Shown here in pieces: positions 11,991 to 24,240 of a DNA stretch of 64,000 nucleotides. A program made the translations under genes and the position numbers. Under the pieces are notes generated by a model, which saw only the letters and a list, made by a program, of their open reading frames with translations, was not told the DNA's origin and made no database searches. Numbering within the stretch: the first letter of the stretch is position 1; every line of letters begins with the position of its first letter. Source of the stretch: Rosa chinensis (Eukaryota; Streptophyta; Magnoliopsida; Rosales; Rosaceae). The stretch covers positions 6,810,501-6,874,500 of the forward strand of contig NC_037092.1 of NCBI RefSeq assembly GCF_002994745.2, read 5' to 3'.

Positions 11991-12659
11991 TTTGAAGAAG
12001 ATTATTTGATATTATTTGCATCATCACCTTGACCTTTGTAGCTTACTTCCATTCTGTGAAACCATGACTAGAAGAACTTTCTGATCCCATACAATCCACA
12101 TGTGTAATCTTTGATCCATTTGGCTCCAGATTTCTAAATCTCAAAGACAAAAGCGTGTGAAAGTTTGGAGTGCAATTCTGTAATTCTGTTGCTGCAAGCA
12201 ATGTGATTGCATCTCCTAAATGAAACCCTATCTCTCTAATGAAGTCTGGTTCGATTCCACGTACCACACTTGGCTTAGAAGGGACAAAGTTTCAGCTTCC
12301 AAAGCAATTCTCTAGCTTTAGTTTTTGGCAAATTGTGCTTGGACTTGGAGAATTGGCTTTTCTATTCTTATATTGACACCATGAAAGAGATCACCGTTTT
12401 TTTGTTGCAGAAAGGAAGAGATGATCCCCTTTTTTGGTTGCAAAAAGAGAGAGGTCATGGCTTTGCTTTCACTAAAAGGCAACATCTATATTGGGTGAAT
12501 ATTATGGGATGTTGGCAAGTTGAAGAAGGCAAGTCTCGAACATATGAGACAATATTGGTGAGGACACCAGATATGATATAAAAAATCAATAAATTTGTGT
12601 GTATATCACATAAATTTCACTGTTATGGTCTTCTTCTTTTATCAATTTTACATTAAATT
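11991..12659. other. Upstream region of the lipase, no gene recognised
   Basis: Short ORFs exist on both strands (for example 12267-12043 minus, 74 codons), but none has a recognisable domain or splice context. This could include the distal lipase promoter. Confidence 0.5.
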
Positions 12660-12677
12660 AAAATGTTTGAGTTGTGT

Positions 12678-13159
12678 CATTAAGGCTATTGAGCTAGCTT
12701 GGGTAAGGGACTGGAAACATGTATGGCTAGAAGTTGACTCTTCCCTAGTTCTAAACTTTCTGCAGTCCCCAGATTTAGTGCCTTGGCAGCTTCGTATTGA
12801 GTGGGGTAATTGTTTATATCGTATTTCTCAAATGCAATTCCGATCTTCACATATCTTTCGAGAAGGGAATCGCGTTGCAGATGCATTAGCGAATTACGGT
12901 GCGACTTCTAGTGATCTGACTTGGTGGGATCTAGCTCCTCCTTTCATTGACCGACATTGTCAGAGTGACAGTTTGGGAATGCCGAATTTCCGTTTTTGTT
13001 AGTTGTTTTTTCCTATAGCTGTTTTCTGTTTGGTATGGGAGGTTTTGGTTTTGGTCCCCCTCCCTTTGTGTATTTTTTCTTTCTTCTTTAATAAATTCTC
13101 AAAGGTTAAGAGAGGCAAGGTGCCTCTCTTAACCTTTGACTTCAGCCAAAAAAAAAAAA
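12678..13159 (+). mobile_element. 5'-truncated LINE with RNase H domain
   Basis: The insert is bounded by a perfect 17-bp target duplication, AAATGTTTGAGTTGTGT (12661-12677 and 13160-13176), and ends in poly(A). The frame ending at 13002 encodes the C-terminal half of an RNase H-like domain of the LINE type: A-I-E-L-A-W, then V-W-L-E-V-D-S, and REGNRVADALANYG near the end. Only about 480 bp were copied, the signature of aborted target-primed reverse transcription. The 3' untranslated part holds a striking hairpin, listed separately. Confidence 0.9.
13099..13139 (+). other. Perfect 19-bp hairpin at LINE 3' end
   Basis: The left arm 13099-13117 and the right arm 13121-13139 are exact reverse complements, separated by the 3-nt loop AGG. 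The structure ends 6 nt before the poly(A) begins. LINE reverse transcriptases in some clades recognise a 3' stem-loop, which is a possible role here. Confidence 0.85.
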
Positions 13160-13176
13160 AAATGTTTGAGTTGTGT

Positions 13177-16100
13177 GTCTCTATACTGGTCATGAATATG
13201 GAAAATGGAAGTCTCATATTGGAATGAAGATACAACGCCATGAAGAATACAAATGGGTGAATCAATACCAAGACATTTGTAACTCTATGTTTGGTTATGA
13301 TGGAGTTTTGATTTAAATGCTATTGTTTATCAGAAGAAACTCCATTGTTAACTTGCATAGTACAAATTGGAAGTATGAAACCATCAAAGCGTCTAGATTT
13401 GCACTTTTATAGCATAATCACTATAGTTCTTTGGACTATATTCATGATGGGCTTTTCATCATCACATATGAACTGTATTCATGATGGGCTTTCAGATTTC
13501 AATAGCACCTATCCACTAAATCCACTAAATTGGTCTAGAGTTTTGGGGTTTTGGTCCGACATACGAGTACCTCAAGATTCTTTGAAAACCGATATTATTC
13601 TCTTCTGCCGTTCTGCGTTGTAAACTCTGAGTGAGAGACAGAGAGAGATATGGGAGAAATGGTCAAGTCTCACCAGTCCGTGACAAGTGTGACTCTCTGG
13701 TACTTACCAGCTGGCCTTCTGGTTCACGGGAGTTGTTGAATTGGGTCACCGCCGCTTAAGAATAGGTCGAGGGACAAATCGCCACGGTGCCCTACCCCTT
13801 CAGTTATGTTGTTCAGTAGTATATTCACCTCCCTCTTTCACAGATGCGCAATCTCAATCCAGCAGAAAAAAAGCTTAAGCTATATATTAGGGTTTCGGTT
13901 CATTAATTCAGCTCATTCTGATTGGTTCATTACTAGTTGTCTAATATGGTATTAAAACTCGTGGTTCGAAATCTGCTATCATCTAACACCTCATCCGCAA
14001 CATCCCACTTTTATTATTGCACGTTAGATTATACCTATGTGTTTAATAATTTTTTTTGGGTAAGTATATAGAGATAAATGTTACTTGATATACATTATTG
14101 AGTTGTATTCTACCATATACCTCTTAGATCTTTATCCATAGTAAAGTTAATATTGTCTATGTCTTAATTTCCAGATCTTGAGTGAGTTTTCTATTTGTTC
14201 ACATGAATTATCATTGATGATTTGGATATATACATGAATGTGATGGATCATGTGTTGTGATTATTGGTAGTTCTGTCACTGCTTTTCTTTTTGTGCATAT
14301 GCTAGCTAAGCAATATAACTAATTAGTAGCATTATTGGGTACTTCATGCAAGTGGTGATGAATGCCTTAATTGGTTTGAACTAATTGCACTCGCAAAATA
14401 TGATGGTGGCCTAGGTAGCTATATATGAGTCTAGCTATATTCACTTGGACTTGGTGGTGGTCATTGGCCAACTCAAGCTTAGTGCATTCAATTTGGAGCT
14501 ATAAGTCGATATTGGCACTCATATTTGTCTTCTTTATCAAATGCTATGACCTATCACTACCACTAAATAGAGTTTGCGACTACATATTATTATGTAAGAC
14601 AATATATACCTAATGTCACATGGTATTCAATATGTATCCGTATTAGCTACAAATGAACTACGTTAGAATAGGACATGTAACGTTACATGAGATCCGAATC
14701 CTAACTTTATGCAAAGTCTTCTAAATTTTGAAATTTTTCCGGCCGAGTTAAAATAAGGCTTTAAAAAGATTTAATATTACGTTAGATCGATGTACATGCA
14801 TGCATTAACTCATGCTTCGTTGGCCTCAGCGATGTGCTAGGAGTGGTGCTAGCTGCATAAATGATCGAAATCACTATCCGATGATTAATATTTGTGAGGA
14901 TAGGCTAAATCTTGGAGGACCACTTTGGGAAGCTAGCTAGGTTAGTTTACGCACATTACATTTATAGCTAGGGCTTGTTACATTGCTTTCATGCTGCATG
15001 CTTTCATATAACCCGCTCTCCGTTCTTCACATTATTATCATGAATTTATTTATCATTTATAAATTAAGTGCAACACACTCCCGGGTAGATTGGTTTAATG
15101 CCTAACTAAGATTTTCTATGTAATGAAAAAAGATACTTATGTTAGCAAAGTCCGATCCTAATGTGATCTTATACGTGAAGGGTTTTCAAATTATTGCAAA
15201 CCTTATATCCATTTAGAGTAAACCCAAGATTCATCTAATCACATTTGTTTATGTGTTAAAGCCATGCAGAAGAGACCGTACAAAACATAGATTCTTATGA
15301 TCGAGATTATGCGAGAATGCACCTTTCAATTTTATTAATTTTGACTCTATAAAAAATATATATAAATTTACCATTGGACATGCACGTATGTTTACTTCAC
15401 ACGGCCGACTCATGTTGGCTTTAGAAAACTAGCGGTGGCACCCAAGGCACCCAACTGACCCAAAAATGCATGTGAGAATTAAAATGCACTTTTAAATAAG
15501 ATCTCTATGCATTTAGTTTTTATCCAGATATTGTCATTTATTTAAGCTCGATCAATACTAATTAATCTGCAGTACGTTTAAATGCTCCTTACAATGTCGA
15601 TGTATTTAGTAACTTAATTCCAATATATACCGACCATAACATAGAACCTTTCTCCCACTTGACTGTAATACTTTGATTAGAAACTGTTAATCAGTTTTTC
15701 TAGGATTATGAACGCTAACTGTCCATAGAATGCATAAAAAGAGTAACAAGGCCCGAGAATAAAAACATGATGCAGATTTTACAATGCTTCTCAAATGCGT
15801 CTCGTAGTCTTAGTTTTACTTCTCCCTCTATAATTTTATTCGCTTTTAATCCAGATCTGGATAGTATTATTGTCCGAACAATAGATAGAAGAACTAGCCT
15901 GTGTGAGAGGGAGAGGTGAGGTCAGTGACACTCACATGCACATGCACCAAATTGCCAGAAGAAAAGGGCAAGCGAAAAAAGCCAAGCAAGGAGATTGAGA
16001 GAGTAGATAGGAGCCCTTATATATTCTCTCATGTCATCCTCATAGCAGCTGTATGATTTATATTACAGGTCCTTTTACATGACCACTTTCCAACAAAAGC

Positions 16101-17120
16101 TACAGCTCTGCAAATCAAGATTCTGGGTCTCTCATATTTCTCTTTCCCACCAGAAGAACTCTCTATTCTTCTTCAAGTGAAACTGAAATGGAAAGTGAAG
16201 GTGAAAGTTTTACTACTAATGTAATGTTTGGCAAATACTCTACCTTGTAGTAACTCTTTATCAGGCTCTTCTCTGACCAACACCAAATTGAACTTTAAGT
16301 CACTGTTTTTGGTGCGCAGCTCAAGTCGCTCTTTTCATGGTTCACCTAAGAAAATAATGGAGTAGGGATAAAGATATAGAACTAACAGAAGGATGTTTCC
16401 ATTTCATGTGCAAGAATAATAAAACAAGAAAGGACCGATACCATTTCCCCTCTTTGCAACAAAAAGACGCAAACTTACCATCCCATACAATTCATCTTCT
16501 CTTTGACATCGATCTACTAGCTTGAGTAAATAATATTGCTGCCTGGACATTAAGAAAAAGTTAGCTTGAGGCTGAAAATATTTGACCATACCATACAATT
16601 CATGTGGAAAACAGAAGATCTACTGGCTTGAGTAATTGTTTGGATATTAAGAAAAAGTGTTACATTGAAAATATTTGACAATTTGCACGGACACCTAATC
16701 TTTTCATTTTATCTTTACTCATTCTCGTTTGGTAAAATTGTTTCACGCTTCCTTTCTCACACAATTAATCCTCTATTCAAGTTGTATTTTACTTGATTAA
16801 TTAAGTTAATGATTTTTTTGAAAAGTAACTTTTAATGCTCCTAATATTGTCGTGTAAATTTTCAATTAATCATCAACAACGCTCTTGGAGTAAATTTTCT
16901 TGAGTTGATCCAAAAATATTACTCAAAGTGATCCATACACCAACACCATCGTCTATTCTTACATAATTTAGTCTGCAATATGATGCTTAAAAATGATAGA
17001 AGTCATACAATCATATATCTTCAGAAATAATTCAATTATATGTCGATAAAGTGTATTTGTAAAAAAACTTATCGTATCAAAATCACCAACTACATTTTGA
17101 TGTCTATTCTACCAGCCATG
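13177..17120. other. Long intergenic region, no gene recognised
   Basis: Four kilobases without a convincing ORF, tRNA or element ends. Small ORFs at 13345-13623 and 14425-14613 have no visible domain. The stretch 15900-16300 is less AT-rich and could be transcribed, but nothing specific supports this. A degenerate local duplication lies at 16512-16682. Confidence 0.5.
16512..16682 (+). repeat. Local duplication, two diverged units
   Basis: The unit CTAC-T/G-GCTTGAGTAA ... TTAAGAAAAAGT ... GAAAATATTTGAC occurs at 16512-16585 and again at 16621-16681, with indels between. No coding content. Confidence 0.6.
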
Positions 17121-17288
17121 ATCCCCTGGTCAGTAACTGACCATGGATCATTTGGTCAGTCATCGTCTGATTGAAATCGGACGGCTGACAGATAAGTGAT
17201 GAAATCTGAGATGAGTTCTGTCAGCCGTCCGATTGAAATCGGACAGTGACTAACCAAATGATCCATGGTCAATTGCTGACTAGGGGAA
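17121..17288. mobile_element. Short hairpin MITE
   Basis: An almost complete inverted repeat. The left arm starts CCCCTGGTCAGTAACTGACC, contains ATGGATCATTTGGT, and reaches GGACGGCTGACAG. The right arm is its reverse complement with a few changes and ends GACTAGGGG. The roughly 30-bp centre is the only unpaired part. No target duplication could be fixed with confidence. Confidence 0.7.
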
Positions 17289-17329
17289 CGGGACTCCTAT
17301 TCTACATAGTAAGAAGCTAATATTTAAGG

Positions 17330-17658
17330 AAGAAAATGTTACAAACAGTACCCGAACTACGCATCATTCTTAACTTCAGTACCCGACTATGCAAAACTAT
17401 CACTTTGGTACCCCAAGTTTGAAGTCCGACCCAAGAATGGTACATGCCGTCCATCACGACGTTAACTAGCTAACCATGTGGCATATTTTGAGGGCTCTCA
17501 TGGTTTTCCACGTAGCAAAAACTTAACGTTGTGATTGGCGGCGTGTACCATTCTTGGGTCGAGCTTCAAACTTGGGATACCAAAGTGATAGTTTTGCATA
17601 GTTAGATACTGAAGTTAGGGGTCGGCCTTAATTCAGGTACTGTTTGACATATTTTCTA
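17330..17658. mobile_element. Mutator-like MITE
   Basis: The termini AAGAAAATGTTACAAACAGTACC and, reverse-complemented, TAGAAAATATGTCAAACAGTACC are flanked by the perfect 9-bp duplication TATTTAAGG (17321-17329, 17659-17667), the length made by Mutator-like transposases. The arms continue for more than 100 bp and include CCAAGAATGGTAC in both orientations. It lies 1.0 kb upstream of the CHUP1-like gene. Confidence 0.85.
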
Positions 17659-17667
17659 TATTTAAGG

Positions 17668-18645
17668 CATCTCCTTCAACTTATTCCTCACTAACTAGTT
17701 TTAGCTTGAAAATCTCATCTCAACAAATGAGCCATTTTATGACTCACTTATTGCTTAGCTAAGATCTTTTTGTCCTAAACAAATAATTAGCAGCATTTAA
17801 ATCCACTCTAGTCAAAATATCCAAAGACCACCGTTGACTTCTCCCGTCAGACAAAACCAGTCAAAATATCGTGAAATTTCGCGAGTTTTAAACACCTTAC
17901 CAAGCCGACCGTTACAAGTACCTTTCTAGTTTCTAAAATCAGTTTGATCATCAACTTAAACCTAACTAGAATCACCCACCAACTTCCACGCGCCTATTTC
18001 TCCAACGCGCCCCGCTATCCCGTCCCATTTTCAAATATTTACCCACCAAATCCCTCCCCGCGCGTGGATTCCCTTTCCCTAGATTTAAATAATTTCTTTT
18101 CCTCAAAATTGGATCCGAGAAAAGAAGACCGTTCCTCGTAAAATGTGCACTAACTCTTTCCCTCTCTCCTTATTTAATTTTTCTCAAAATTAAAATATTT
18201 TTTATTTTTTATCTTGTAACAAGTTCTCTCTCACGTTAGGCGAGTCAGTAACACATCCATTCCGATAAAAATTTATGAATATTCTAACAAAAATCAAATT
18301 AATCTTTCACTGCAAGCGTATGAATCAAAAAAGCTTCGTCAAACTTGCTAACCACAGACTAATAGGAGTTGAAACTCAAATACTAGACACGAATGTTTTA
18401 TGTTAGTACTCGACCAATCAGATAGTTTAATTTTCTTCAAAATTAATATAAATTTTTCTAATTTTTAAATTCTTTCTTTTTGTTCGCAAACTTCAAGTTA
18501 CAGAGAGAGCTTGAGCTTCACTCACTTTCTCCAACACAGAGACAAGGACAGCCTTCACTCTATTAGAGAGGACTTTCAGAAACCTAAAGCCAGAGAGAGA
18601 GACCAAGTTTCAGTGAGAGAGAGAGAGTTTGTTGTAAGTTTAGCA
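17668..18645 (+). promoter_or_regulatory. Upstream region and probable leader of the CHUP1-like gene
   Basis: No independent gene seen. The last 150 bp contain GAGA-rich tracts (18500-18635), typical of plant 5' leaders. The coding frame is open upstream of 18646 but has no ATG, so this part is probably untranslated. Confidence 0.45.
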
Positions 18646-21600
18646 ATGGTAGCTGGGAAGGTGAGGGTAGCAATGGGGTTACAGAAATCCCCATCGCCGG
18701 CGCGTAGTAGTAAGCCAGAGCCGCCTCCGAAGCCGCCGTCGCCGTCAGTGAGCTCCGGCAAGTCGTCGCAGAAGGCGGTGTTCTCACGCTCCTTTGGCGT
18801 GTACTTCCCCCGCTCCTCCGCGCAGGTCCAGCCCAAGCCGCCGGACGTGACGGAGCTGCTCCGACTAGTGGAGGAGCTCCGGGACCGGGAGTCGAGGCTG
18901 AAGACGGAGCTTCTGGAGTACAAGCTGCTGAAGGAGTCGGTCGCCATTGTTCCGGTGCTGGAAAACCAGATCTTTAACAAGGACGAGGAGATTGGGAGAG
19001 CCACCAGAAAAATTGAAGTGCTTGAAAGCGAGAACAGGAGGTTGAGGAGTGAAGCGGAGTTGGTTAGGGTGGAGTTGGAGGAAGAGAGGAGGGAGAGCGA
19101 GAAGAAAGTGGAGGAAATGGAGGCGAAAATCAAAGCTATCCAGGCGGAGATTTCGGAGATGAAGAAGGCGGCGTCGGAAAGCGACGAGCTTTCGTCGTCG
19201 CAGAGATTTCAGGGACTGATGGAGGTGTCCGTTAGGTCCAATCTGATCAAGAACTTGAAGAAGGGAGTGAAATGTACGGACATCAGTGCAAGCCTGGAGA
19301 ATCAGCAAAGACTGGAACGCTCGGATTCGAAGAGAGAGGAAGTTGAGATTGAAATGCCGAGACACTCCAGGTGTAACTCGGAGGATTTCGCCGAGCCGAC
19401 TCTGTCTACTCTCAGATCTCGAATCCCTAGGGTTCCGAAACCGCCGCCGAGACCGTCGTCGTCGTCGTCATCCAACGGTGAAAACAAGGCCTCTACAACA
19501 GGAGAGCAAGCCAACATTCCACCTCCGCCTCCGCCGCCGCGACCGGCTCAGGCGAATGTGGCACCTCCACCGCCGCCTCCACCGTCACGATCGGCGCCGC
19601 CTCCTCCACCGCCGCCGCCGAAGGGGAGGAAGACGGTGACGGAGAAGGTGAGGCGAGTGCCGGAGGTTGTGGAGTTTTACCACTCTCTGATGCGGAGGGA
19701 TTCTCGGAGAGACTCCGGTACGGGAGCTTCCGACGCACCGGCCACCGCCAATGCCCGTGACATGATCGGAGAGATCGAGAACCGCTCTGCTCACTTGCTC
19801 GCTGTAAGTTTCCGGTACTCGGTTTCTTGTCTAATTACGGTTTTGCCACTGGCCCTTTGGTGTCAGAGAGAAATGACCCGGCCTATTTGTCCCTACCGCC
19901 TTTTGTCTTGGATTTTATTGTGTTTTGCTTGTCAGATGAGACAGTACGTAGATTCGAATTTGATTTCAGATTTTTAAAAAGGCGTAATTTTGATGAATAT
20001 CAGTGGCAAAATGTTCGCTCCTTGATTCTGTTTTAATTTGGTGTTTTGACAGATCAAAACGGATGTAGAAACGCAGGGAGATTTCATAAGGTTTTTGATC
20101 AAAGAAGTCGAGAATGCGGCGTTTACAGACATTAACGATGTGGTGCCTTTTGTCAAATGGCTGGATGATGAGCTCTCTTATTTGGTACCATTTCATCTCC
20201 CTGATTCGAAAATCGTTGGTATGGCTTTTCCACGGTCTCATACTGAGGCTAATTGGATTTGGATTTTAATGGTTTAGGTGGATGAAAGAGCTGTGCTTAA
20301 GCATTTTGACTGGCCGGAGCAGAAGGCTGACGCTCTGCGTGAGGCTGCATTCGGGTATTGCGATCTCAAGAAGCTTGAAACAGAGGCTTCTTCGTTCCCT
20401 GACCATTCTCGCCAGCCCTGCGGTCCAACCCTTAAAAAGATGCAGGCTTTGCTTGAAAAGTAAGTGCATTTCTTGGCTTCCTCTTTGCAATTAGTGTCAT
20501 TTTAAGTGTAATGTATTAATCTTGTTGGTATAATTGTAACAGATTGGAGCATGGTGTTTACAACCTTTCGAGGATGAGAGAATCCGCGACGAAAAGATAC
20601 AAAGTTTTCCAGATTCCTACAAATTGGATGCTGGATACTGAGTTTGTAAGCCAGGTAATTCCTTGCCTCTGTCTGTGTTTATGCTTCAGAAACCGAATGG
20701 ATGAAATTTTTACTCATATTTTCTTACCTTGGATAACAATTCATTCTACAAGAGCATTGAATTCATTTCGGCCACACCCCATCACTCACAAAGTCATCAC
20801 CTTTGGTTTATTGGATTAGGTCCCTATGAACCCTATGAATTTAATTAACTGGTCCCCTGGATCACTTGCTTGTAGATCTTGGAAAAGATATTAGGGAAAC
20901 ACGGTCTGCTATGTAATCTAGCTTAGGGTTTAACAATATGACAAAAGGAGGGTTAGATTTCTCTGATTTTCTATTCCCACGCCTGCATGTGCAGTTGTGC
21001 ACATGTGAACTACTACCCACCAATCTTTATATTATATGTTTGTCCTCTTCACTTTTTATTTCGGAGTTTTCCGAGTAAGGAAGCAAGTAAGATTCTCTAG
21101 CTTCACTTTATAGAGTTTCATGTCTTGTCAAAATGCATATTTGTAATGCAAAGATGCTCAATCTGGAAAAGCCTGAAAGTTGAATACATTAAGAAATAGT
21201 GAAACATGTCGAAAGGTGATCCTCACTTAATGATATCCCTTCATTTCAAATTTGGTAATTCTTGCTAGTGCTGCGTAAATGCTGTGCTATGCACAACCAT
21301 TAGGTGGTGTTTGTTACGTGGGACTATTATCCCCCACCTTATTTCCTATAATAGTCTAGGACTCTTCTAACCTGGGATATGCTATGTTAATACATGACCC
21401 ATGTTTGGTACTGCTTAGGACTAAAGAGCAGAATAGTCAAAATAGTCATATCCCATGTTTGTTTGTGTATTGGACTAAAAGTTGGTAATTTGTAGAGACA
21501 TGAACAATTTTATGAGTTTGTGAGAAGAAAGGAAAATTGGAATGAGAAAGCTGAAGACAAATCCAGAAATTGTATCCCTTACGTGACCAGTTACAGTTAC

Positions 21601-23391
21601 TTGGTCAGTGACATGGTCAGTTACTTAACCAGTTACAGATACTTGGTCAGTGACATGGTCAGTTACTTGGTCAGTGACATGGTCAGTTACTTTGTCACTG
21701 TCAGTGACATGGTCAGTTACTTGACCAGTTACAGATACTTGGTCAGTGACATGGTCAGTTACTTGGTCAGTGACATGGTCAGTTACTTGGTCAGTGACAT
21801 GGTCAGTTACTTGGTCAGTGACATGGTCAGTTACTTGACCAGTTACAGATACTTGGTCAGTTACTTGGTCAGTGACATGGTCAGTTACTTGGTCAGTGAC
21901 ATGGTCAGTTACTTGACCAGTGACATGGTCAGTTACTTGGTCAGTGACATGTTCAGTTACGTGACCAGTTACATGACTAGTTACAGTTACTTGACCCAGA
22001 ATTGATCAACATCCAAAATCAATGAAAACAAACAGCCAAATAAGAAGATAAAAACACAGACGTTGTTAAAAGAAAGAAAAAACCCAGAATTGATCAACAT
22101 TCAAAATCAATGAAAACAACCAACCAAAGAAGAAGATAAAAACACAGACATTGTTAAAAGAAAAAAAAACCCAATCTTGAAATTGATCAATTCTTAGCAA
22201 ATCAAGCTACCCAGACACCAATTGTTACAACCCATAAACAATTGTTAATAGAAAATCAATCCATAGTCTTTAATTTAACAAATCACAGTAGATACATGAG
22301 AAGAAGAAGCTAGACAGGGTTGAAGGGAAGAGGGAATCAGAATCAAAGCAAAAGGAGCATGACATAGAAAAGAAATTGAACATAGAAGTTCAAGGAGGAT
22401 GATGCGCGATCGAGAGTGGAGAGACGAGGCTGAAGCACGAAAGAGAAGGAGAGACGAGGTTGAAGCGCGCAAAAGGGAAGGAGAGACTAATGCGTTGTTG
22501 AAGCCCGTGCTTCCACAGTCCGATGAGTTTTGGGGGTTCTATGTAAGAAGGTCGGGAGCTGATGCGGGGACTCTCTAATCTCATTTAATTGAGTCCTCAT
22601 GTGTGCCAAACGTGGGATGAGTCTTATTTTCTTATATAAGTTACTCCAATCCAGTCCAGTCCCATGTAACAAACATAGCCTTAAAGTTTTCCGGCAGCAG
22701 AAAGGTGTAGAAATTAAAACTGTGCTTTTATACTTGCCGTATTGTCTGTACTATTGAAGTTTTATGAAGCAGAAAGGTGTAGGAATTATAGTTAGAATAA
22801 TGCTTCTCTGCTTTGCAGTTTTCTTGCACTTAATGTTGTGTTGGCAATTATTGAAGTGTTTTTTCAGATGAAAACAGTAATTAAAGATTTGAAGTAGAAA
22901 GATGTAGGAATTAAAACAATGCTCTTCTACAACCAGAAATATGAATGTAATTTGTAGTGCCCTGACTGTTAGGTAACTTATTAGTGTGCTGACAATGGTG
23001 TGTGTACATCTTCCCAGATCAAGCTGGCATCCGTAAAATTGGCAATGAAGTATATGAAGAGAGTCTCTGCGGAGCTTGAAATAGTAGGTGGTGGCGGCCC
23101 AGAAGAAGAAGAGCTGATAGTTCAAGGCGTTCGATTTGCCTTCCGTGTGCATCAGGTAAGCTACTCACTTTAAGCACTCAACAGCCTGTTTTAGACTTGT
23201 GTAGTAATTTCACTTTCTTATGATAGCTGATGGAATAATGACATGGTTATTGTTCTCTGCAGTTTGCTGGTGGTTTCGATGCAGAAACGATGAAAGCTTT
23301 CCAGGTATTGAGAGATAAAGTGAGATCATGCCATGTACAATGCCAAAACCAGCAACAGCAAAAATTTGTTTGCAAGTCCACACCATGCTAA
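18646..23391 (+). CDS. CHUP1-like coiled-coil proline-rich protein (IPGA1-related)
   Basis: Six exons, 18646-19803, 20053-20184, 20278-20459, 20543-20654, 23018-23155 and 23263-23391, join with consistent phase at GT-AG sites to 616 residues. Residues 1-55 are basic and Pro/Ser-rich. Residues about 67-182 form a heptad-rich Glu/Lys/Arg coiled coil. Residues about 291-325 hold three runs of seven to eight prolines. From about 331 to the end is the conserved CHUP1-type C-terminal domain (V-P-E-V-V-E-F-Y-H-S-L-M, F-V-K-W-L-D-D-E-L). CHUP1 itself polymerises actin on chloroplasts. This shorter form lacks the long N-terminal anchor and resembles the microtubule-associated IPGA1 / At4g18570-type proteins, a recall-based assignment. 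The ATG at 18646 is the first in frame. Intron 4 (20655-23017) is swollen by a Harbinger element. It lies near the class 3 lipase, the same pairing I recall in Arabidopsis. Confidence 0.9.
21303..22680. mobile_element. PIF/Harbinger-type element in intron 4
   Basis: The left end GGTGGTGTTTGTTACGTGGG and the right end, reverse-complemented GGCTATGTTTGTTACATGGG, are flanked by TTA (21300-21302, 22681-22683). The 1.38 kb interior has no transposase. It holds a 24-bp minisatellite (21585-21993) and then an 89-bp direct duplication starting at the two ACCCAGAATTGATCAACAT sites (about 21995 and 22081). It accounts for over half of the host intron. Confidence 0.88.
21585..21993 (+). repeat. Minisatellite of TGGTCAGTGACA / AGTTAC units
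   Basis: About 17 tandem copies of a 24-bp pattern (TTGGTCAGTGACATGG + TCAGTTAC), with variants that replace a unit by TGACCAGTTACAGATAC. Because 24 is divisible by three, the array stays open in one frame (a V-S-Y-L-V-S-D-M repeat). Its location in an intronic transposon argues against a real protein. Confidence 0.92.
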
Positions 23392-24240
23392 TCTCTGCAG
23401 CACTCTCTGCTTCAGAAATTGCTCTGAGTTTTTGTTGTAAAGATAGAACATCCTGTTTGTGAATACAATGGCTGCTGCCATAATGCATTCATATTCATTC
23501 ATCGGCTCATCCCCTACTCGGAAATGTTCCTCATCGCACCATTTCATTACAGAACTACTAACATGTGTAATAGCTTGTAACTATAAGGAAGTATGCTACA
23601 ACTTAGGTACTCTCTTATTAAAAATCACGCATAAGATCAACTGCTCTTTCACCTTTTATAATCAGTAGTATCTATTGCCATTGTTGTGTTCTAGGATTCT
23701 CGTATCCAATTTACCTAGGACGTCGAAATGCTAAGAACCGTCGTCGACATGTGTGGCCAACTTCTGCTGTTAAATCCAATGCCCGCACAAGTTTTCAAGT
23801 TAAATCCGAATTACCTACATTAAAAATGACCGAACAGTCGAAATGCTAGGAACAGTCGTCTACAATTGTAATCAGTTGCATTCCTATGCTGATTCCATAT
23901 GGTAAGTGAATAGTCTAATGGAAATGAAATATTCTCATATCGATTATTTCCTTCTCTCATTTCAATTGCTTCCGATTCATGATTTTCTCCATTCCAGATA
24001 AGTAAATATATTATTAATCATAACTTAATTCTTGGCTAACCGTAACGCCAACTGAATCCGAATTTTAAAACTCAACCTACATGTTCAATTTTTTTTTTTT
24101 CTCTCATTGGATTATCCGTCATGATTAAAAACAAGAACTAGGGGGAAAAAAAAGAAAAAGAGGAGGGCCGGTTTGCCCGTTTGAGACCCATTAGTAGTAT
24201 CGGGGCAACGAAACTATTCCAGATAGGGAAAAGAAGGAGA
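23392..24240. other. Intergenic between CHUP1-like and Lin0512-family genes
   Basis: It contains the 3' untranslated part of the upstream gene and the promoter of the next, both on the plus strand. The phrase CGAAATGCTAAGAACCGTCGTC(G/T)AC is duplicated at 23725-23747 and 23838-23862. No other gene seen. Confidence 0.5.

Noticed and set aside
12241..12270. GGTTCGATTCC as a tRNA B box
   Set aside because: No acceptor stem, anticodon arm or A box at a suitable distance.
12595..13002. RNase H-like ORF as a host gene
   Set aside because: It begins before and ends inside a 5'-truncated LINE insertion with clear target duplications.
15900..16300. Possible microRNA precursor
   Set aside because: I searched by eye for common conserved plant miRNA sequences and found none, and no clear long hairpin is present.
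18576..19738. Long minus-strand ORFs opposite the CHUP1-like exon 1
   Set aside because: They are shadows caused by the GC-rich, proline-coding exon; no splice or start context.
21520..22005. 161-codon repetitive ORF as a protein gene
   Set aside because: It is the in-frame reading of a 24-bp minisatellite in an intronic transposon.
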